Source of the DNA: Faecalicatena sp. Marseille-Q4148
GTDB lineage: Bacteria; Bacillota; Clostridia; Lachnospirales; Lachnospiraceae
Assembly (NCBI GenBank): GCA_018228665.1
Contig: CP073692.1
Location: 2,492,046-2,556,045 of the forward strand
Length of the DNA: 64,000 nt
Direction of reading: 5' to 3'
In this document: positions 31,086 through 41,033 of the stretch, piece after piece
Layout: the number at the start of each line of letters is the position of its first letter
Position numbering within the stretch: position 1 is the first letter of the stretch
The notes under the pieces: generated by a model
What the model was told of the DNA's origin: nothing
Seen by the model: only the letters and a program-made list of their open reading frames with translations
The model's database searches: none
Translations under genes and position numbers: made by a program

Positions 31086-32939
31086 ATGGGCTATGATGGC
31101 TCATTAAAATTTAGCACAGAAATAGACGAAACAGGTTTTAACAAAGGCACATCGAAACTTGGCGGAATAATCAAAGGCGGCTCTACGGCGGCAATTGCGG
31201 CAGTAGGCGCTGTGACGGCAGCAATAGGAGCCGGCATTGTTGCCGGAACAAAGTATAACGCCTCGATAGAAACCTATCAGACGTCTTTTGAAGTAATGAC
31301 AGGATCTGCCGAAAAAGCGGCAGAGGTAATTGAAAAATTAAAGAAAGTCGGAGCAGAAACGCCTTTTGAACTTCCGGATTTAGCAGACACAACACAGCTT
31401 TTGATGAATTACGGCTTTAGCGCGGATGAAGCTATGGACAAGATGATGATGCTTGGAGATATTTCGCAAGGATCAGCAGAAAAAATGTCCAGAATCGCCA
31501 CAGCTTACGGGCAGATGTCTTCTGCAGGCAAAGTATCTTTGCAGGATGTCAAACAGATGATCGAAGCTGGATTTAACCCTCTGCAAGAAATTTCCGAAAG
31601 CACCGGAGAGTCAATGGCATCCTTGTATGATAGAATCAGCAAGGGAACAATTTCTGTAGATGAAATTACGGCATCGATGGAGCGCGCAACTTCCGAGGGC
31701 GGGAAATATTTCCAAAGTATGGAAAAGCAAAGTCAGACGTTTAATGGTCTAATTTCTACGCTTAAAGATAATGCACAGCAGTTGCTTGGAGAAATTGTTA
31801 AGCCAATATCTGACGGAATGACTGAATCTCTGTTACCGGCAGCTATTAGCGCTATCGAGCAATTGACGAAAGGATTCGAAGAAAACGGTGTTTCTGGCAT
31901 GCTACAAGCAGCAGGAAACATTGTGAATGGTTTATTTGCTGGAATAGAAGAAAACGCCCCATTGCTTATATCCAGTGGCATGGAAATGCTGAATCGGTTC
32001 TTGGAAGGTCTTTCGACTGGAATTCCAATTTTACTGACAAAAGGATTCGAAATAGTGACAGCGGTTGCGCTTGGAATTTTACAAAATTTACCGCAGTTAG
32101 TTTCCCGTGGAGCGTCTGCTATAACAAGTTTTGTAGGAGGAATCTTATCGTCACTCCCGACTGTTTTGGACTCTGGCGTAAAAATGATTTTGGAATTGCT
32201 ACATGGAATTATACAGAAAACGCCAGAATTGATTACGCAGGCCGGGAAAGCTGTGATTGATTTCGCGGCTGAAATCGGAAGCAATCTGCCGGAGATATTA
32301 CAAAAAGGAATTGAGATAATCGGACAATTGATTGCCGGAATTATTAAAGAAGTTCCGAATTTGCTTAGACAGATCCCCGGAATTATTGCTGATTTGGGCG
32401 AGGCGTTTTTGGATAAAGACTGGGGAAGTATTGGCTGGAATATTATACAAGGGATCGTATCTGGAATTAAAAGCGCAGCTTCTGATTTAGTAGATGCCGC
32501 CGTATCTGCCGCTAAAGATGCGGTTTCTACAGTTAAAGGATGGCTCGGAATTAAATCCCCTTCCAGAAGAATGCGTGACGAAGTTGGAAAGAACATGGCT
32601 CTCGGTGTGGGTGTTGGTTTTGAAAAAAATATGCCGAAAAAGCAAATAGGGAAAACTATCGAAGAATTAGTTTCTGGAATGGCATCTAGCGTATCCGGAA
32701 TTACTTCTGCAAAGCCGGTTTATGCCGGAATGTATACCGCAACGACAGGAAATAACAACAAAGTTTATGATGCAGAAATGAAATCCGCAATCCTAAAACT
32801 GGCCAAACTTGCACAGCGTCCGATTGAAGTAACAACAATGATAGATAAGACAAAAATGGCTAGGACAATGGCAATTCCGGTGCAAGCCGAGTTGGCAAAG
32901 GGCAAGACAATTAAAAAGATGTTGGAGGGCGATAAATAA
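31086..32939 (+). CDS. Tape measure protein
   Basis: 617 residues. The start (GYDGSLKFSTEIDETGFNKG) is a common opening of this family, followed by a Gly/Ala-rich membrane-active segment, a TP901-type core (ETYQTSFEVMTGSAEKAAE), a long run of hydrophobic helices with ~40-residue periodicity (~230-450) and KGWLGIKSPSRRMRDEVG near the end. It sets tail length and can help DNA cross the membrane. At this length the tail should be on the short side for a siphovirus. Confidence 0.9.
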   Translation: MGYDGSLKFSTEIDETGFNKGTSKLGGIIKGGSTAAIAAVGAVTAAIGAGIVAGTKYNASIETYQTSFEVMTGSAEKAAEVIEKLKKVGAETPFELPDLADTTQLLMNYGFSADEAMDKMMMLGDISQGSAEKMSRIATAYGQMSSAGKVSLQDVKQMIEAGFNPLQEISESTGESMASLYDRISKGTISVDEITASMERATSEGGKYFQSMEKQSQTFNGLISTLKDNAQQLLGEIVKPISDGMTESLLPAAISAIEQLTKGFEENGVSGMLQAAGNIVNGLFAGIEENAPLLISSGMEMLNRFLEGLSTGIPILLTKGFEIVTAVALGILQNLPQLVSRGASAITSFVGGILSSLPTVLDSGVKMILELLHGIIQKTPELITQAGKAVIDFAAEIGSNLPEILQKGIEIIGQLIAGIIKEVPNLLRQIPGIIADLGEAFLDKDWGSIGWNIIQGIVSGIKSAASDLVDAAVSAAKDAVSTVKGWLGIKSPSRRMRDEVGKNMALGVGVGFEKNMPKKQIGKTIEELVSGMASSVSGITSAKPVYAGMYTATTGNNNKVYDAEMKSAILKLAKLAQRPIEVTTMIDKTKMARTMAIPVQAELAKGKTIKKMLEGDK

Positions 32940-32942
32940 AAT

Positions 32943-34391
32943 ATGGGCTTATCTGTAAAATACAATGATATAGAGTTAAATAAATACCTGAGCGTCTTGA
33001 AAGGTTTTACGCCTTTTGTTGGCGCAGAATGGAATCCAGAAGTCAGCTCCGCAGTAGAAACAAACTGTGGGGCTGATTTTTTATATACGAAATACGGAAG
33101 CAAGATATTAGAAATGCCGTTTGAAATTAGCGGAAATTTGGAAGAAAAATGCGATGCTTTGCAGAAAATCCTAAACGTAAACGAGCCAAAACCGCTTATC
33201 TTTGGGAATTTACCACAGAAAATGTTTTATGCAGTACCAACCGGAACACTTGATTTTGAAGAAATTGCAATGTTTGGCACTGGCACAATCACTTGGCTCA
33301 TTCCAGACGGACTTGCACATGCGACAACAAAGAAACCCTACGAAGCGCACAGAAATAACGGTGTATATGAGTTGGAAATCGACAATCAGGGAACGGTAGC
33401 TGCCCCGATTGACTTTGAAATTACAAATAACCACGAAAATGGCTATGTCGGGATTGTATCGGAGCATGGGATTATCCAGATTGGGCGAGCGGATGAAACT
33501 GACGAAGAATCTTATGAAAAATCACAGTTGCTCATAGATGATAAAGCAAACGCAATACTTGGGTGGCAGAGTAATAATGCGATTTTAACAACAGTAACGA
33601 ATCCACATACACAGTCTGGTGCCGGTGAGTTAAAGGATGGATATGTGCAGGCACAGAATTACGGCACTGGCAGTCATTGGCATGGTCCTAGCTTTACCAA
33701 AAAAGTACCGGCAGACAGAAATGAGCATTACGGCGCAAAGAATTGCACAATGAGCTGGCACCATTATTTTTCCACGAGTACCATTAATAACCTCGGTGTA
33801 GCGCAATTTTTAATGACGGATAAAAACCGAAAGAATGTTGCGGGCGTGGCTTACTACAAGAATTCAACCGGGACAAACTTTGCAAAAATCTATCTATATG
33901 TAAATGGGAAGATTGTAAAAGAGTTGGAGATGGAGTGCAGCTATAACAACCCGATCACAGGGCAGCAGGCAGGAATGGCAAGTATTAGCAAGTACGGAGA
34001 ACGGTTCGAGTTCTCGGTTGGCGGGAAAACTTATCCGTTTAACGCACCAGAAATGAAAGACATCGAAGTTTCGGAGATAAGCGTTTACTTTGGGGAATAT
34101 TCGAACAACGAAGCAGTAGGCGCGAATTTGGCTTATTTCGTGCGCTTTATGAGCCATTCTGTAGAGGCATGGAGGGATGTTCCAAACCGCTACAAAGCCG
34201 GAACGGTAATAAAAGTAGACGGACATAGCGGAAAAATCTATGTAGATGGTGTTGCGAGCATGGGGGACGAAGTGAAAGGAACGAAGTATTTTCTGGCGCC
34301 ACCCGGAAAGACAAAAATACAGTTTGGCTATTCGGATTTTTCGAATCCACCGCCGACATTTAAAGCATATATAAGGGAGGCTTACTTATAA
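32943..34391 (+). CDS. Distal tail protein (Dit) with carbohydrate-binding insert
   Basis: 482 residues. The N-terminal ~250 residues (GLSVKYNDIELNKYL... WNPEV...) are the Dit galectin-like platform that joins tube and baseplate; YFLAPPGKTKIQFGYSDFS at the end is also typical. A ~200-residue insert (~220-430; SHWHGPSFTKKVPADRNEH, then strands around FEFSVGGKTYPF) looks like a lectin-type jelly roll, making it an evolved Dit that may touch host glycans. Couples directly to the next gene (stop/start overlap). Confidence 0.83.
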   Translation: MGLSVKYNDIELNKYLSVLKGFTPFVGAEWNPEVSSAVETNCGADFLYTKYGSKILEMPFEISGNLEEKCDALQKILNVNEPKPLIFGNLPQKMFYAVPTGTLDFEEIAMFGTGTITWLIPDGLAHATTKKPYEAHRNNGVYELEIDNQGTVAAPIDFEITNNHENGYVGIVSEHGIIQIGRADETDEESYEKSQLLIDDKANAILGWQSNNAILTTVTNPHTQSGAGELKDGYVQAQNYGTGSHWHGPSFTKKVPADRNEHYGAKNCTMSWHHYFSTSTINNLGVAQFLMTDKNRKNVAGVAYYKNSTGTNFAKIYLYVNGKIVKELEMECSYNNPITGQQAGMASISKYGERFEFSVGGKTYPFNAPEMKDIEVSEISVYFGEYSNNEAVGANLAYFVRFMSHSVEAWRDVPNRYKAGTVIKVDGHSGKIYVDGVASMGDEVKGTKYFLAPPGKTKIQFGYSDFSNPPPTFKAYIREAYL

Positions 34392-37300
34392 TGGAGAATG
34401 TGAGAATTGCAATATTAGATTCGCGGGATGCTGTCATGGCAGCAATGGACAATTTACTTCCGGACGCGCTGCATTATTATGACGATGAGCTACACGAGTA
34501 TTTGAAAGGCTCTGCAAGTACCTATCGTTTTACAGCAAGCGCGAAGCATCCAGACTCCCTTTATATCGTAGAGGGGGCAAAAATTGCCTTTGTGTATCGG
34601 GGCAAAGACTATTATTTTAATATCATGCAAGTGGAACGAAATGAATTCGAGGTAACAGCAGAGTGCTATTTCACATCGTTTGAGCTTCTGAATGAGTATG
34701 TGACAGCCTATAGCTCCAACGGTCCGAAAAGTTTTGAAGAGTATCTTGCCGCGTTTGATCCGGAGCGAACGGTTACACTCGGAATTAACGAAGTATCAGA
34801 CAAGCGAATCTCGAACGAATGGACAGGAGAAGACACGGTACTGGCAAGATTGTTTTCCGTAGCATCGTTATTTGATGCAGAAATTGAATTTGAAGCGAAA
34901 CTAAATGATGATTATTCTCTCGGCAAGATTGTGATGAACGTTTACCGGGAACACAGTGACACAAATCAAGGAATGGGCTTAAGAAGAAACGATATCTGCT
35001 TGAGATACGGGAAAAATGTAACAGGAGTCAAGAAAACGTCAGATGTCCTACAACTTTATACCGGTATCCGTCCTTATGGGAGAGACGGACTTACAATCGA
35101 GGGCATTGACCGGAAAGAACATGACGATGCGGGGCGGGTAGAATTTGAGACATCCGGAACAAATATCTATGCGCCGCTGGCAAGAGACCGCTTCCCATCG
35201 AATCTATGGAATGCTAATGACGGATATATCTTTATGGTTAAGAATTATGACACCGATAACAAGGAAAAGCTCTATAGCATGGCATTGTCGGCATTAAAGG
35301 AAAACTGCGTGCCAAAAGTGCAGTACGATATCGAAGGCTATTTTGATTCCGGAATTGGAGATACATTTGATGTCACGGACGAAGAGTATAACCCGACCTT
35401 ATATTTGCAGGCAAGAGTAACAGAGCAGATCAGGAGCTTTACGAATCCAAAAACAAATAAGACGGTGTTTAGCAACTTTAAAGAGCTGCAGCCGGAAATT
35501 GACCCGGAACTGATCAAACGAATGAACGCGCTTATTGAAGCGAATAAGGTTTATATTTGTAATCTGGTTACAGATAACGGTGTGGTATTTAAAAATAACA
35601 CCGGAGAAACTACACTGCAGCCGTCTGTGATGGATGGAAGCAAAGATGTGACACAGAATTTCCGCTACCGTTGGACAAAAGACGGAGCCTTTTTGAAAGA
35701 AAGCGCAACATTAAAAGTAACAGCGGAAGAAGTAGAGGGGAAAGCGGTATATAAATATGAAGCAATCGACTCTTACGACAATGTAAAAGGATTTTACGAA
35801 GTAACGATCACGGACGTGGAAGACGGAAAGCCGGGAGAGTCTGGAAAGAGCTTTTACACCTGGATTAAATTCGCTGACGATGAATATGGAAATGGCATGT
35901 CTGATCTACCAGACGGAAAGCAATATCTCGGAATCACCTATAATAAAGAGACACCGGAGAAATCCGAAAATCCTAAGGATTATGCATGGGCGAGAATTAC
36001 CGGAGAAGGAATCCCCGGAGCGCCTGGCGAAGATGGGAAAACCTATTACACTTGGGTAAGATATGCGGATAACGAGTATGGAAGTGGAATGTCCGATGCT
36101 CCGGACGGGAAAGCGTACATCGGGTTTGCATTTAACAAGGAAACTCCGACAGAAAGTAACAATCCGGCAGAATATAAGTGGTCGAAAATTAAAGGAGAAG
36201 ACGGAGAGACACAGTACACGCACATTGCCTACGCAAATAGCTCTGATGGATACACAGATTTTTCGCTTTCCGACAGCAACCGTGAATATATCGGGATGTA
36301 TGTGGATTTTTTGGAGAGTGATAGTACATATCCGAACCGGTATGCATGGAGCAAGATTAAAGGGGCAGACGGCGAAAATGGGATACCTGGGAAACCGGGG
36401 GAAAATGGCAAGACTCCGTATCTCCATATTGCCTACGCAAATAGCGCGGATGGAAGTGTGGGATTTTCCACAACAGATAGTGTTGGAAAGTCTTATATCG
36501 GACAATATACAGACTTTACAGAGCGCGACAGTGAAAATTACTGGGTATATGCGTGGACAAAAATTAAAGGGGATGACGGTGCAGACGGTAAGCCAGGAAA
36601 AGACGGAAAGGGAATTGAATCCATTACTGAATATTATCTAACCTCTGCATCTAACTCTGGCATTACGGCATCGAGTTATGGTTGGTCTACAGCGATTCCA
36701 ACCATGACACCAGAAAGAAAATATCTGTGGAATTACGAAGAAATCCGGTATAACGATGGAACGTCCGAGAAAAAGACACCGAAGATTATTGGAGCTTACG
36801 GAGATGAAGGCGTTGGCATTAAAAATATTGTTAATTATTATCTCGCAACATCGCTTGGAAGCGGCGTTACTACCTCTACTTATGGTTGGACAACCATAAA
36901 GCAGGATATGACAGAAACAAAGCGATATTTATGGAACTACGAGGTCATTACTTACACCAATGGCACAAGATACCAGTCTCCGCTTACGATTATCGGCGTT
37001 TATGGGCAGACCGGACCGCAAGGAGAGCCGGGAAAGAATAACCTGATTGTCTCTCCGACAGCTCCGACAAATCCAGTAGTGGGGCAGCTCTGGCAGACAG
37101 CATCTGGAGAGGCAATTAAGCGTTGGGACGGTGCACGGTGGGTAATGCATTATCTGTCCGTAGATAACCTAAAAGCAGATGTATTATCTGCGATTACAGC
37201 GAATTTAGGAGAAGTAATTGCCGGGCTTTTAAGAGACAAGACGGGGCTGTTTAAAATCGATTTGGATAATAGCGTAATTAGCAGCCAAAAAAACGGGAAA

Positions 37301-37831
37301 GGCGTAGAACTAACAGAAGGAGAGCTGCGCTTTACAGAGCAAATAGACCAGTTGCAAGTGTTAGCTACTTATACGGCGTCAAAAATCATGTATCGACTCG
37401 CGGATGCATCGGGAGATTTATTTTCCATGCAGTATACTTCCGGAGAGAAAGACATGCTCGTGCATAGCGACAATTACGGCGACTACTATCTTGGCAAGAC
37501 ACTTAGAAACGCATCTGAAAAGCCGGTGATCTTAGCGCGGACTACAAGTTCGTCTTTCCAGACGTTTTCTATAGAGGATTTTACGCACTTCCGGTATTTT
37601 ATTTTGATCTGCGGGGCGAGAATGAATTACACGCTATATCGTCCTCTTGCAGAGTGCACCATCCACCCGGAAGTATTTTTGCATTGTAGCGCTTCCAACG
37701 GCGGAGCGGTAGCGTGCTACGCAGAAGAACCAAGTAACTATAGAGCAGAATTCCAAGCCAACAGTGCAACCTCGGTGCGGTTAAAATGCAGAGGGATGTA
37801 CGATATGGCGATTTTATTAGGAGTGAGATAG
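34391..37831 (+). CDS. Tail-associated lysin/baseplate protein (Tal) with collagen-like repeats
   Basis: 1146 residues. The N-terminal ~360 residues match the phage minor structural protein/tail endopeptidase (Tal, gp27-like) region. An Ig-like domain (~385-480) follows. Then come four related ~60-residue modules, each with Y-T/H-W/I..Y-A-N and K-I-K-G, joined by short Gly-x-x collagen-like linkers. Two further ~60-residue repeats contain S-Y-G-W-S-T/T-Y-G-W-T-T, and a C-terminal domain follows. It forms the tip of the tail and probably contacts the cell surface. Confidence 0.82.
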   Translation: MENVRIAILDSRDAVMAAMDNLLPDALHYYDDELHEYLKGSASTYRFTASAKHPDSLYIVEGAKIAFVYRGKDYYFNIMQVERNEFEVTAECYFTSFELLNEYVTAYSSNGPKSFEEYLAAFDPERTVTLGINEVSDKRISNEWTGEDTVLARLFSVASLFDAEIEFEAKLNDDYSLGKIVMNVYREHSDTNQGMGLRRNDICLRYGKNVTGVKKTSDVLQLYTGIRPYGRDGLTIEGIDRKEHDDAGRVEFETSGTNIYAPLARDRFPSNLWNANDGYIFMVKNYDTDNKEKLYSMALSALKENCVPKVQYDIEGYFDSGIGDTFDVTDEEYNPTLYLQARVTEQIRSFTNPKTNKTVFSNFKELQPEIDPELIKRMNALIEANKVYICNLVTDNGVVFKNNTGETTLQPSVMDGSKDVTQNFRYRWTKDGAFLKESATLKVTAEEVEGKAVYKYEAIDSYDNVKGFYEVTITDVEDGKPGESGKSFYTWIKFADDEYGNGMSDLPDGKQYLGITYNKETPEKSENPKDYAWARITGEGIPGAPGEDGKTYYTWVRYADNEYGSGMSDAPDGKAYIGFAFNKETPTESNNPAEYKWSKIKGEDGETQYTHIAYANSSDGYTDFSLSDSNREYIGMYVDFLESDSTYPNRYAWSKIKGADGENGIPGKPGENGKTPYLHIAYANSADGSVGFSTTDSVGKSYIGQYTDFTERDSENYWVYAWTKIKGDDGADGKPGKDGKGIESITEYYLTSASNSGITASSYGWSTAIPTMTPERKYLWNYEEIRYNDGTSEKKTPKIIGAYGDEGVGIKNIVNYYLATSLGSGVTTSTYGWTTIKQDMTETKRYLWNYEVITYTNGTRYQSPLTIIGVYGQTGPQGEPGKNNLIVSPTAPTNPVVGQLWQTASGEAIKRWDGARWVMHYLSVDNLKADVLSAITANLGEVIAGLLRDKTGLFKIDLDNSVISSQKNGKGVELTEGELRFTEQIDQLQVLATYTASKIMYRLADASGDLFSMQYTSGEKDMLVHSDNYGDYYLGKTLRNASEKPVILARTTSSSFQTFSIEDFTHFRYFILICGARMNYTLYRPLAECTIHPEVFLHCSASNGGAVACYAEEPSNYRAEFQANSATSVRLKCRGMYDMAILLGVR

Positions 37832-39865
37832 ATGATTACAGCAATTTTTAATCCGGGCGACAAGAGTGTCACCACGGAAAGAATATTACAGTGGGATTAT
37901 GGGCAGGTCTTAAGCATTAAAGGCTTAGACCTCCCAAAAGCGGTAGAGATACATTTTTGTGTATACACCGATTCCACCACAATCACAACGGTTGGCATCA
38001 CAACAGACGACCACACCGATGTAGAGATTCCGGACGGACTGTTGCGACAGGACAGGGAATTAAGAGCCTATGTATATGTAGCAGACTTGGAGCAAGGAAA
38101 AACAGTGCGAACGGTCAATATTCCGATTCAGGGCCGGCAGAAACCGGAGATTCCGCACACACCGGAAGATACAGAAGTTTTCCGAAAAGCAATCAAGGCA
38201 GTAAATGATTCTGCCGATCGTGCCGAGACAGCGGCGAATACCTCCGAGCAGAACGCGAAAAAGACCGCAGAAGATCGAAAAACCATTGAAGAAATGGTAG
38301 AGACAGTAAGCGGAATCGAGCAGCAAGTACAGGACGTTAAGAAATATGCCGGGCAAGCCGAGACCGCAGCGAGTAATGCGGCTCTGTCAGAGCAAAAGGC
38401 TAAGGAATCTGAGACAGCAGCATTGCAGGCAAAAGCGGATGCCGAAACGGCAAAAGGTAGTACAGAAACAGCGGCAGGGCAAACCGCGGAGGATAGAACA
38501 GCAGTTGAACGTGCGAAAGAAGAAGTACTACAAGCGAAACAACAAGTAAGTACAGACCGGGAAGCAGTCGAAGCGGTGGAAAGAAAAGTAGCGCAGATGG
38601 GAAATGCGATTCCGCAGGCGGTTTTAGAGGGCGTGCAGGCGGTAGGAAGTGCCGGTGCGGCAGAAAAACAGGGAATCGTGCAAGCCGGAACGGAACAAAA
38701 ATCCGCTGTAGAGAGCGTCGGAACAAAAGCAGTAGGGGATATTGCCCTTGCAAAGAAAACCGCCACAGATGCTGTAGAGACAGCAAAGACCGGTGCGGTT
38801 GGTGCTGTTGGAACTGCGGGGACAGAGCAGACCCAAAATGTTACCGCAGAGGGAGAAAAGCAAGTCAAAGCGGTGGCAGACAAGGGTGTGGAGGTATTGC
38901 AGTCTATTCCGGAAGATTTTACAGTGCAGATGCAGAGTAAGTTAGATAAACAACAGGGTGCAGAAAATAAAGGCAAGGCTCTTGTGGTCGGAGACGATGG
39001 GAATGTTGTTGTTGGAGAAGTTACTGGAGGAGATGGTATCCCAATCATTAATACAATGAGCGGAGAGAGTCCTCTTGTGGTCTCCGATAGCGCAGAGAGA
39101 GTGAATAAAGGCCTAAGTATTATCGGAAATACTGTGCAAAACCAAGACCCGCCACCAAGTCCAGAAAATCCACAGGAGATTAAAAGCGTTGGGAAATGGA
39201 ATGAAGTGACTCAGAAATATGAAGTTGATATTAGGATTACTAATGCCAAAGAAAGCTGGGATAAAGAACAAACTCTCACCATAACATCCAACCGCCCTAT
39301 TACAAAGTGGGATAAGCTTGTAGAGCAGGATGGACAGATTGGATGGTTGTATAAATCTTGCAAAAAGGAATTTGACGGAACAGAAGTTTTCGATGAGAGA
39401 TTCCTACCATCAGTTTTATATAATTTAAACAAAAAAGAATATATAAAAAATGCGGTTCTGTGTAATTACGCAGATTCTAATGGAATTGGACGAGGTAATA
39501 CGTCTGGAACTTCGTTATCGTTTAAAAAAATAACAGACTACTGGAAGTGTGAGAGCGCACAACAATTTAAAGTGTTTTTAAAAGCAAAAAAAGATGTAGG
39601 GGTTCCGTTATGCGTCTTGTGGGAAACTGTGGAAACAGAGTTCGTCCCGCTCCCACAGTCCGAACAGGATGCTATCCGAGCATTAAAAACCTACTACCCA
39701 ACAACTGTCATTACGGTTGATGGCGGAGAAGTGATTCCGAGTGTAGAATTAACCTATACCGCAGACACCAAGAATTTTATTTTGAATAGAGATAAAGTGA
39801 TGCAGGCGCAGATGCTTAATATTCAATCCGCTCTAATTAGTCAGAAAATATCGGGGGGGGTATAA
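37832..39865 (+). CDS. BppU-type baseplate/receptor-binding protein, 8-G form
   Basis: 677 residues. An N-terminal BppU-like domain (~1-110) is followed by a long Ala/Glu/Lys coiled coil (~120-370, many A-E-T-A-A steps) that trimerises, a linker, and a C-terminal receptor-binding module (~400-670). The module has PSPENPQEI, a W-D-K-L core and the ending SVELTYTADTKNF. The frame closes right after tcg-ggg-ggg-gta-taa, inside a run of eight G (39853-39860). A one-base insertion, or a -1 frameshift, continues into the next frame, which encodes a related module. Confidence 0.8.
   Translation: MITAIFNPGDKSVTTERILQWDYGQVLSIKGLDLPKAVEIHFCVYTDSTTITTVGITTDDHTDVEIPDGLLRQDRELRAYVYVADLEQGKTVRTVNIPIQGRQKPEIPHTPEDTEVFRKAIKAVNDSADRAETAANTSEQNAKKTAEDRKTIEEMVETVSGIEQQVQDVKKYAGQAETAASNAALSEQKAKESETAALQAKADAETAKGSTETAAGQTAEDRTAVERAKEEVLQAKQQVSTDREAVEAVERKVAQMGNAIPQAVLEGVQAVGSAGAAEKQGIVQAGTEQKSAVESVGTKAVGDIALAKKTATDAVETAKTGAVGAVGTAGTEQTQNVTAEGEKQVKAVADKGVEVLQSIPEDFTVQMQSKLDKQQGAENKGKALVVGDDGNVVVGEVTGGDGIPIINTMSGESPLVVSDSAERVNKGLSIIGNTVQNQDPPPSPENPQEIKSVGKWNEVTQKYEVDIRITNAKESWDKEQTLTITSNRPITKWDKLVEQDGQIGWLYKSCKKEFDGTEVFDERFLPSVLYNLNKKEYIKNAVLCNYADSNGIGRGNTSGTSLSFKKITDYWKCESAQQFKVFLKAKKDVGVPLCVLWETVETEFVPLPQSEQDAIRALKTYYPTTVITVDGGEVIPSVELTYTADTKNFILNRDKVMQAQMLNIQSALISQKISGGV
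39853..39860 (+). repeat. Poly-G tract (8 G) at the end of the receptor-binding gene
   Basis: The only G-run of this length that I noticed in the prophage. With 9 G the frame would read through ISGGGIKVTDSS into the downstream module and give a protein of about 1060 residues. GGGGGGG also satisfies the X-XXY-YYZ rule for -1 ribosomal slippage. Confidence 0.85.
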
Positions 39866-41013
39866 AAGTAACTGATAGCTCTAGGTTGCCGGTGAAAGAT
39901 TTTGCAATGAGTGGTAAGTTGGAGCAGTTACAGACAACAGGCGCACAGTTGTTTGATATTAGTAAGATTTCTGCTGTAAGTGTTGCTGTTGACAAAGACG
40001 TGATAATTGTGAAAGACTATGCTTCAAACGCTAAAATTACAGCAGAGCAATTTATGGAAATGACAGGATTGAAGCCGGGAGATAGTTTTACAATATCTTA
40101 TGATTTTGAAGACACTATTACAGGTTCTACAGGTGGAGTAGCCTTTTTGAGAAGTTCTAAAGGTATAAATATTATGAGCGGAGGACAAACTGGAAGTCTT
40201 AAAAATACTGTAGCTCTTCCTAGCGATTTTGGCAGTGAGTATGGAACATTGTATTTTTATGGGAATAAAGAGGGTGAGAATTGTTATATCAAAAATTTTA
40301 TGATTAACAAAGGAAATTTGGCAAAACCTTACGAACCGTACACAGGTGGAAAACCAACACCATCCCCAGATAACCCACAGCCTATCGTAACGACACCGCA
40401 AGGTGTTATCACTATAGATTTCACGGATGGCACGAAACATCAAGTTATCGAATTAAACTGTCCGAGAGAATTTACGAAGTGGGATAAGCTACAGAAAATT
40501 GATGGTGTGTGGAATTGGGTCTTTCAGAGCAAGCGAACATTTTTAACAGAAGATCTACAATGGATATTTACGAATAAAGATTTGAACATTTACGCTTCTA
40601 TAGTTTTAAACGATTCTCTTGGAGGTGAATATTCTAGTTTATGCAAGGAATTTAAAAATGTTAATCTAGCTTATTCTGACTATTATAAAAATCAACTGGG
40701 TATATATTGTGATCATCCAAGTGTCGGTATTACACAAAAATACTTTAGAATGCCGAATGAATCAGTAAAAACACTAGAACAATGGAAAACATGGTTGACT
40801 GAGAACCCGATTGAGATTCTGTATAAAACTAAAGAACCAGAGCTTATCCCACTATACCCGTCCGAACAGGATAAGTTAAACACTCTTACCATGTACGCCC
40901 CAAACACGGAGATTACCAACACAGGCGGTTGCAACATGGAACTTACTTACACCGTGGACACAAAGGCGTATGTGGATGCGAAGATATTAACATTAAGCAA
41001 GGCATTACTATAA
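39859..41013 (+). CDS. Second receptor-binding module, reachable by frame slip at poly-G
   Basis: An open frame continuous from the poly-G tract to 41013. The first codon that could start it alone is TTG 39886 or ATG 39907, neither with a ribosome site. Its ~380 residues repeat the architecture of the preceding module: PSPDNPQPI against PSPENPQEI, FTKWDKLQKIDG against ITKWDKLVEQDG, YPSEQDKLNTL against PQSEQDAIRAL, and MELTYTVDTKAY against VELTYTADTKNF. An extra ~130-residue beta-rich domain (LFDISKISA...YEPYTGG) precedes these. It is most likely a switchable extension of the receptor-binding protein. Confidence 0.7.
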   Translation, partial: GIKVTDSSRLPVKDFAMSGKLEQLQTTGAQLFDISKISAVSVAVDKDVIIVKDYASNAKITAEQFMEMTGLKPGDSFTISYDFEDTITGSTGGVAFLRSSKGINIMSGGQTGSLKNTVALPSDFGSEYGTLYFYGNKEGENCYIKNFMINKGNLAKPYEPYTGGKPTPSPDNPQPIVTTPQGVITIDFTDGTKHQVIELNCPREFTKWDKLQKIDGVWNWVFQSKRTFLTEDLQWIFTNKDLNIYASIVLNDSLGGEYSSLCKEFKNVNLAYSDYYKNQLGIYCDHPSVGITQKYFRMPNESVKTLEQWKTWLTENPIEILYKTKEPELIPLYPSEQDKLNTLTMYAPNTEITNTGGCNMELTYTVDTKAYVDAKILTLSKALL

Positions 41014-41033
41014 ACAGAAAGGAATTGATAAAT

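Noticed and set aside
38128..39048. 306-aa minus-strand frame opposite the coiled coil
   Set aside because: A shadow frame caused by the Ala/Glu/Lys codon bias of the coiled coil; Cys/Ser/Thr-rich translation and no start signals.
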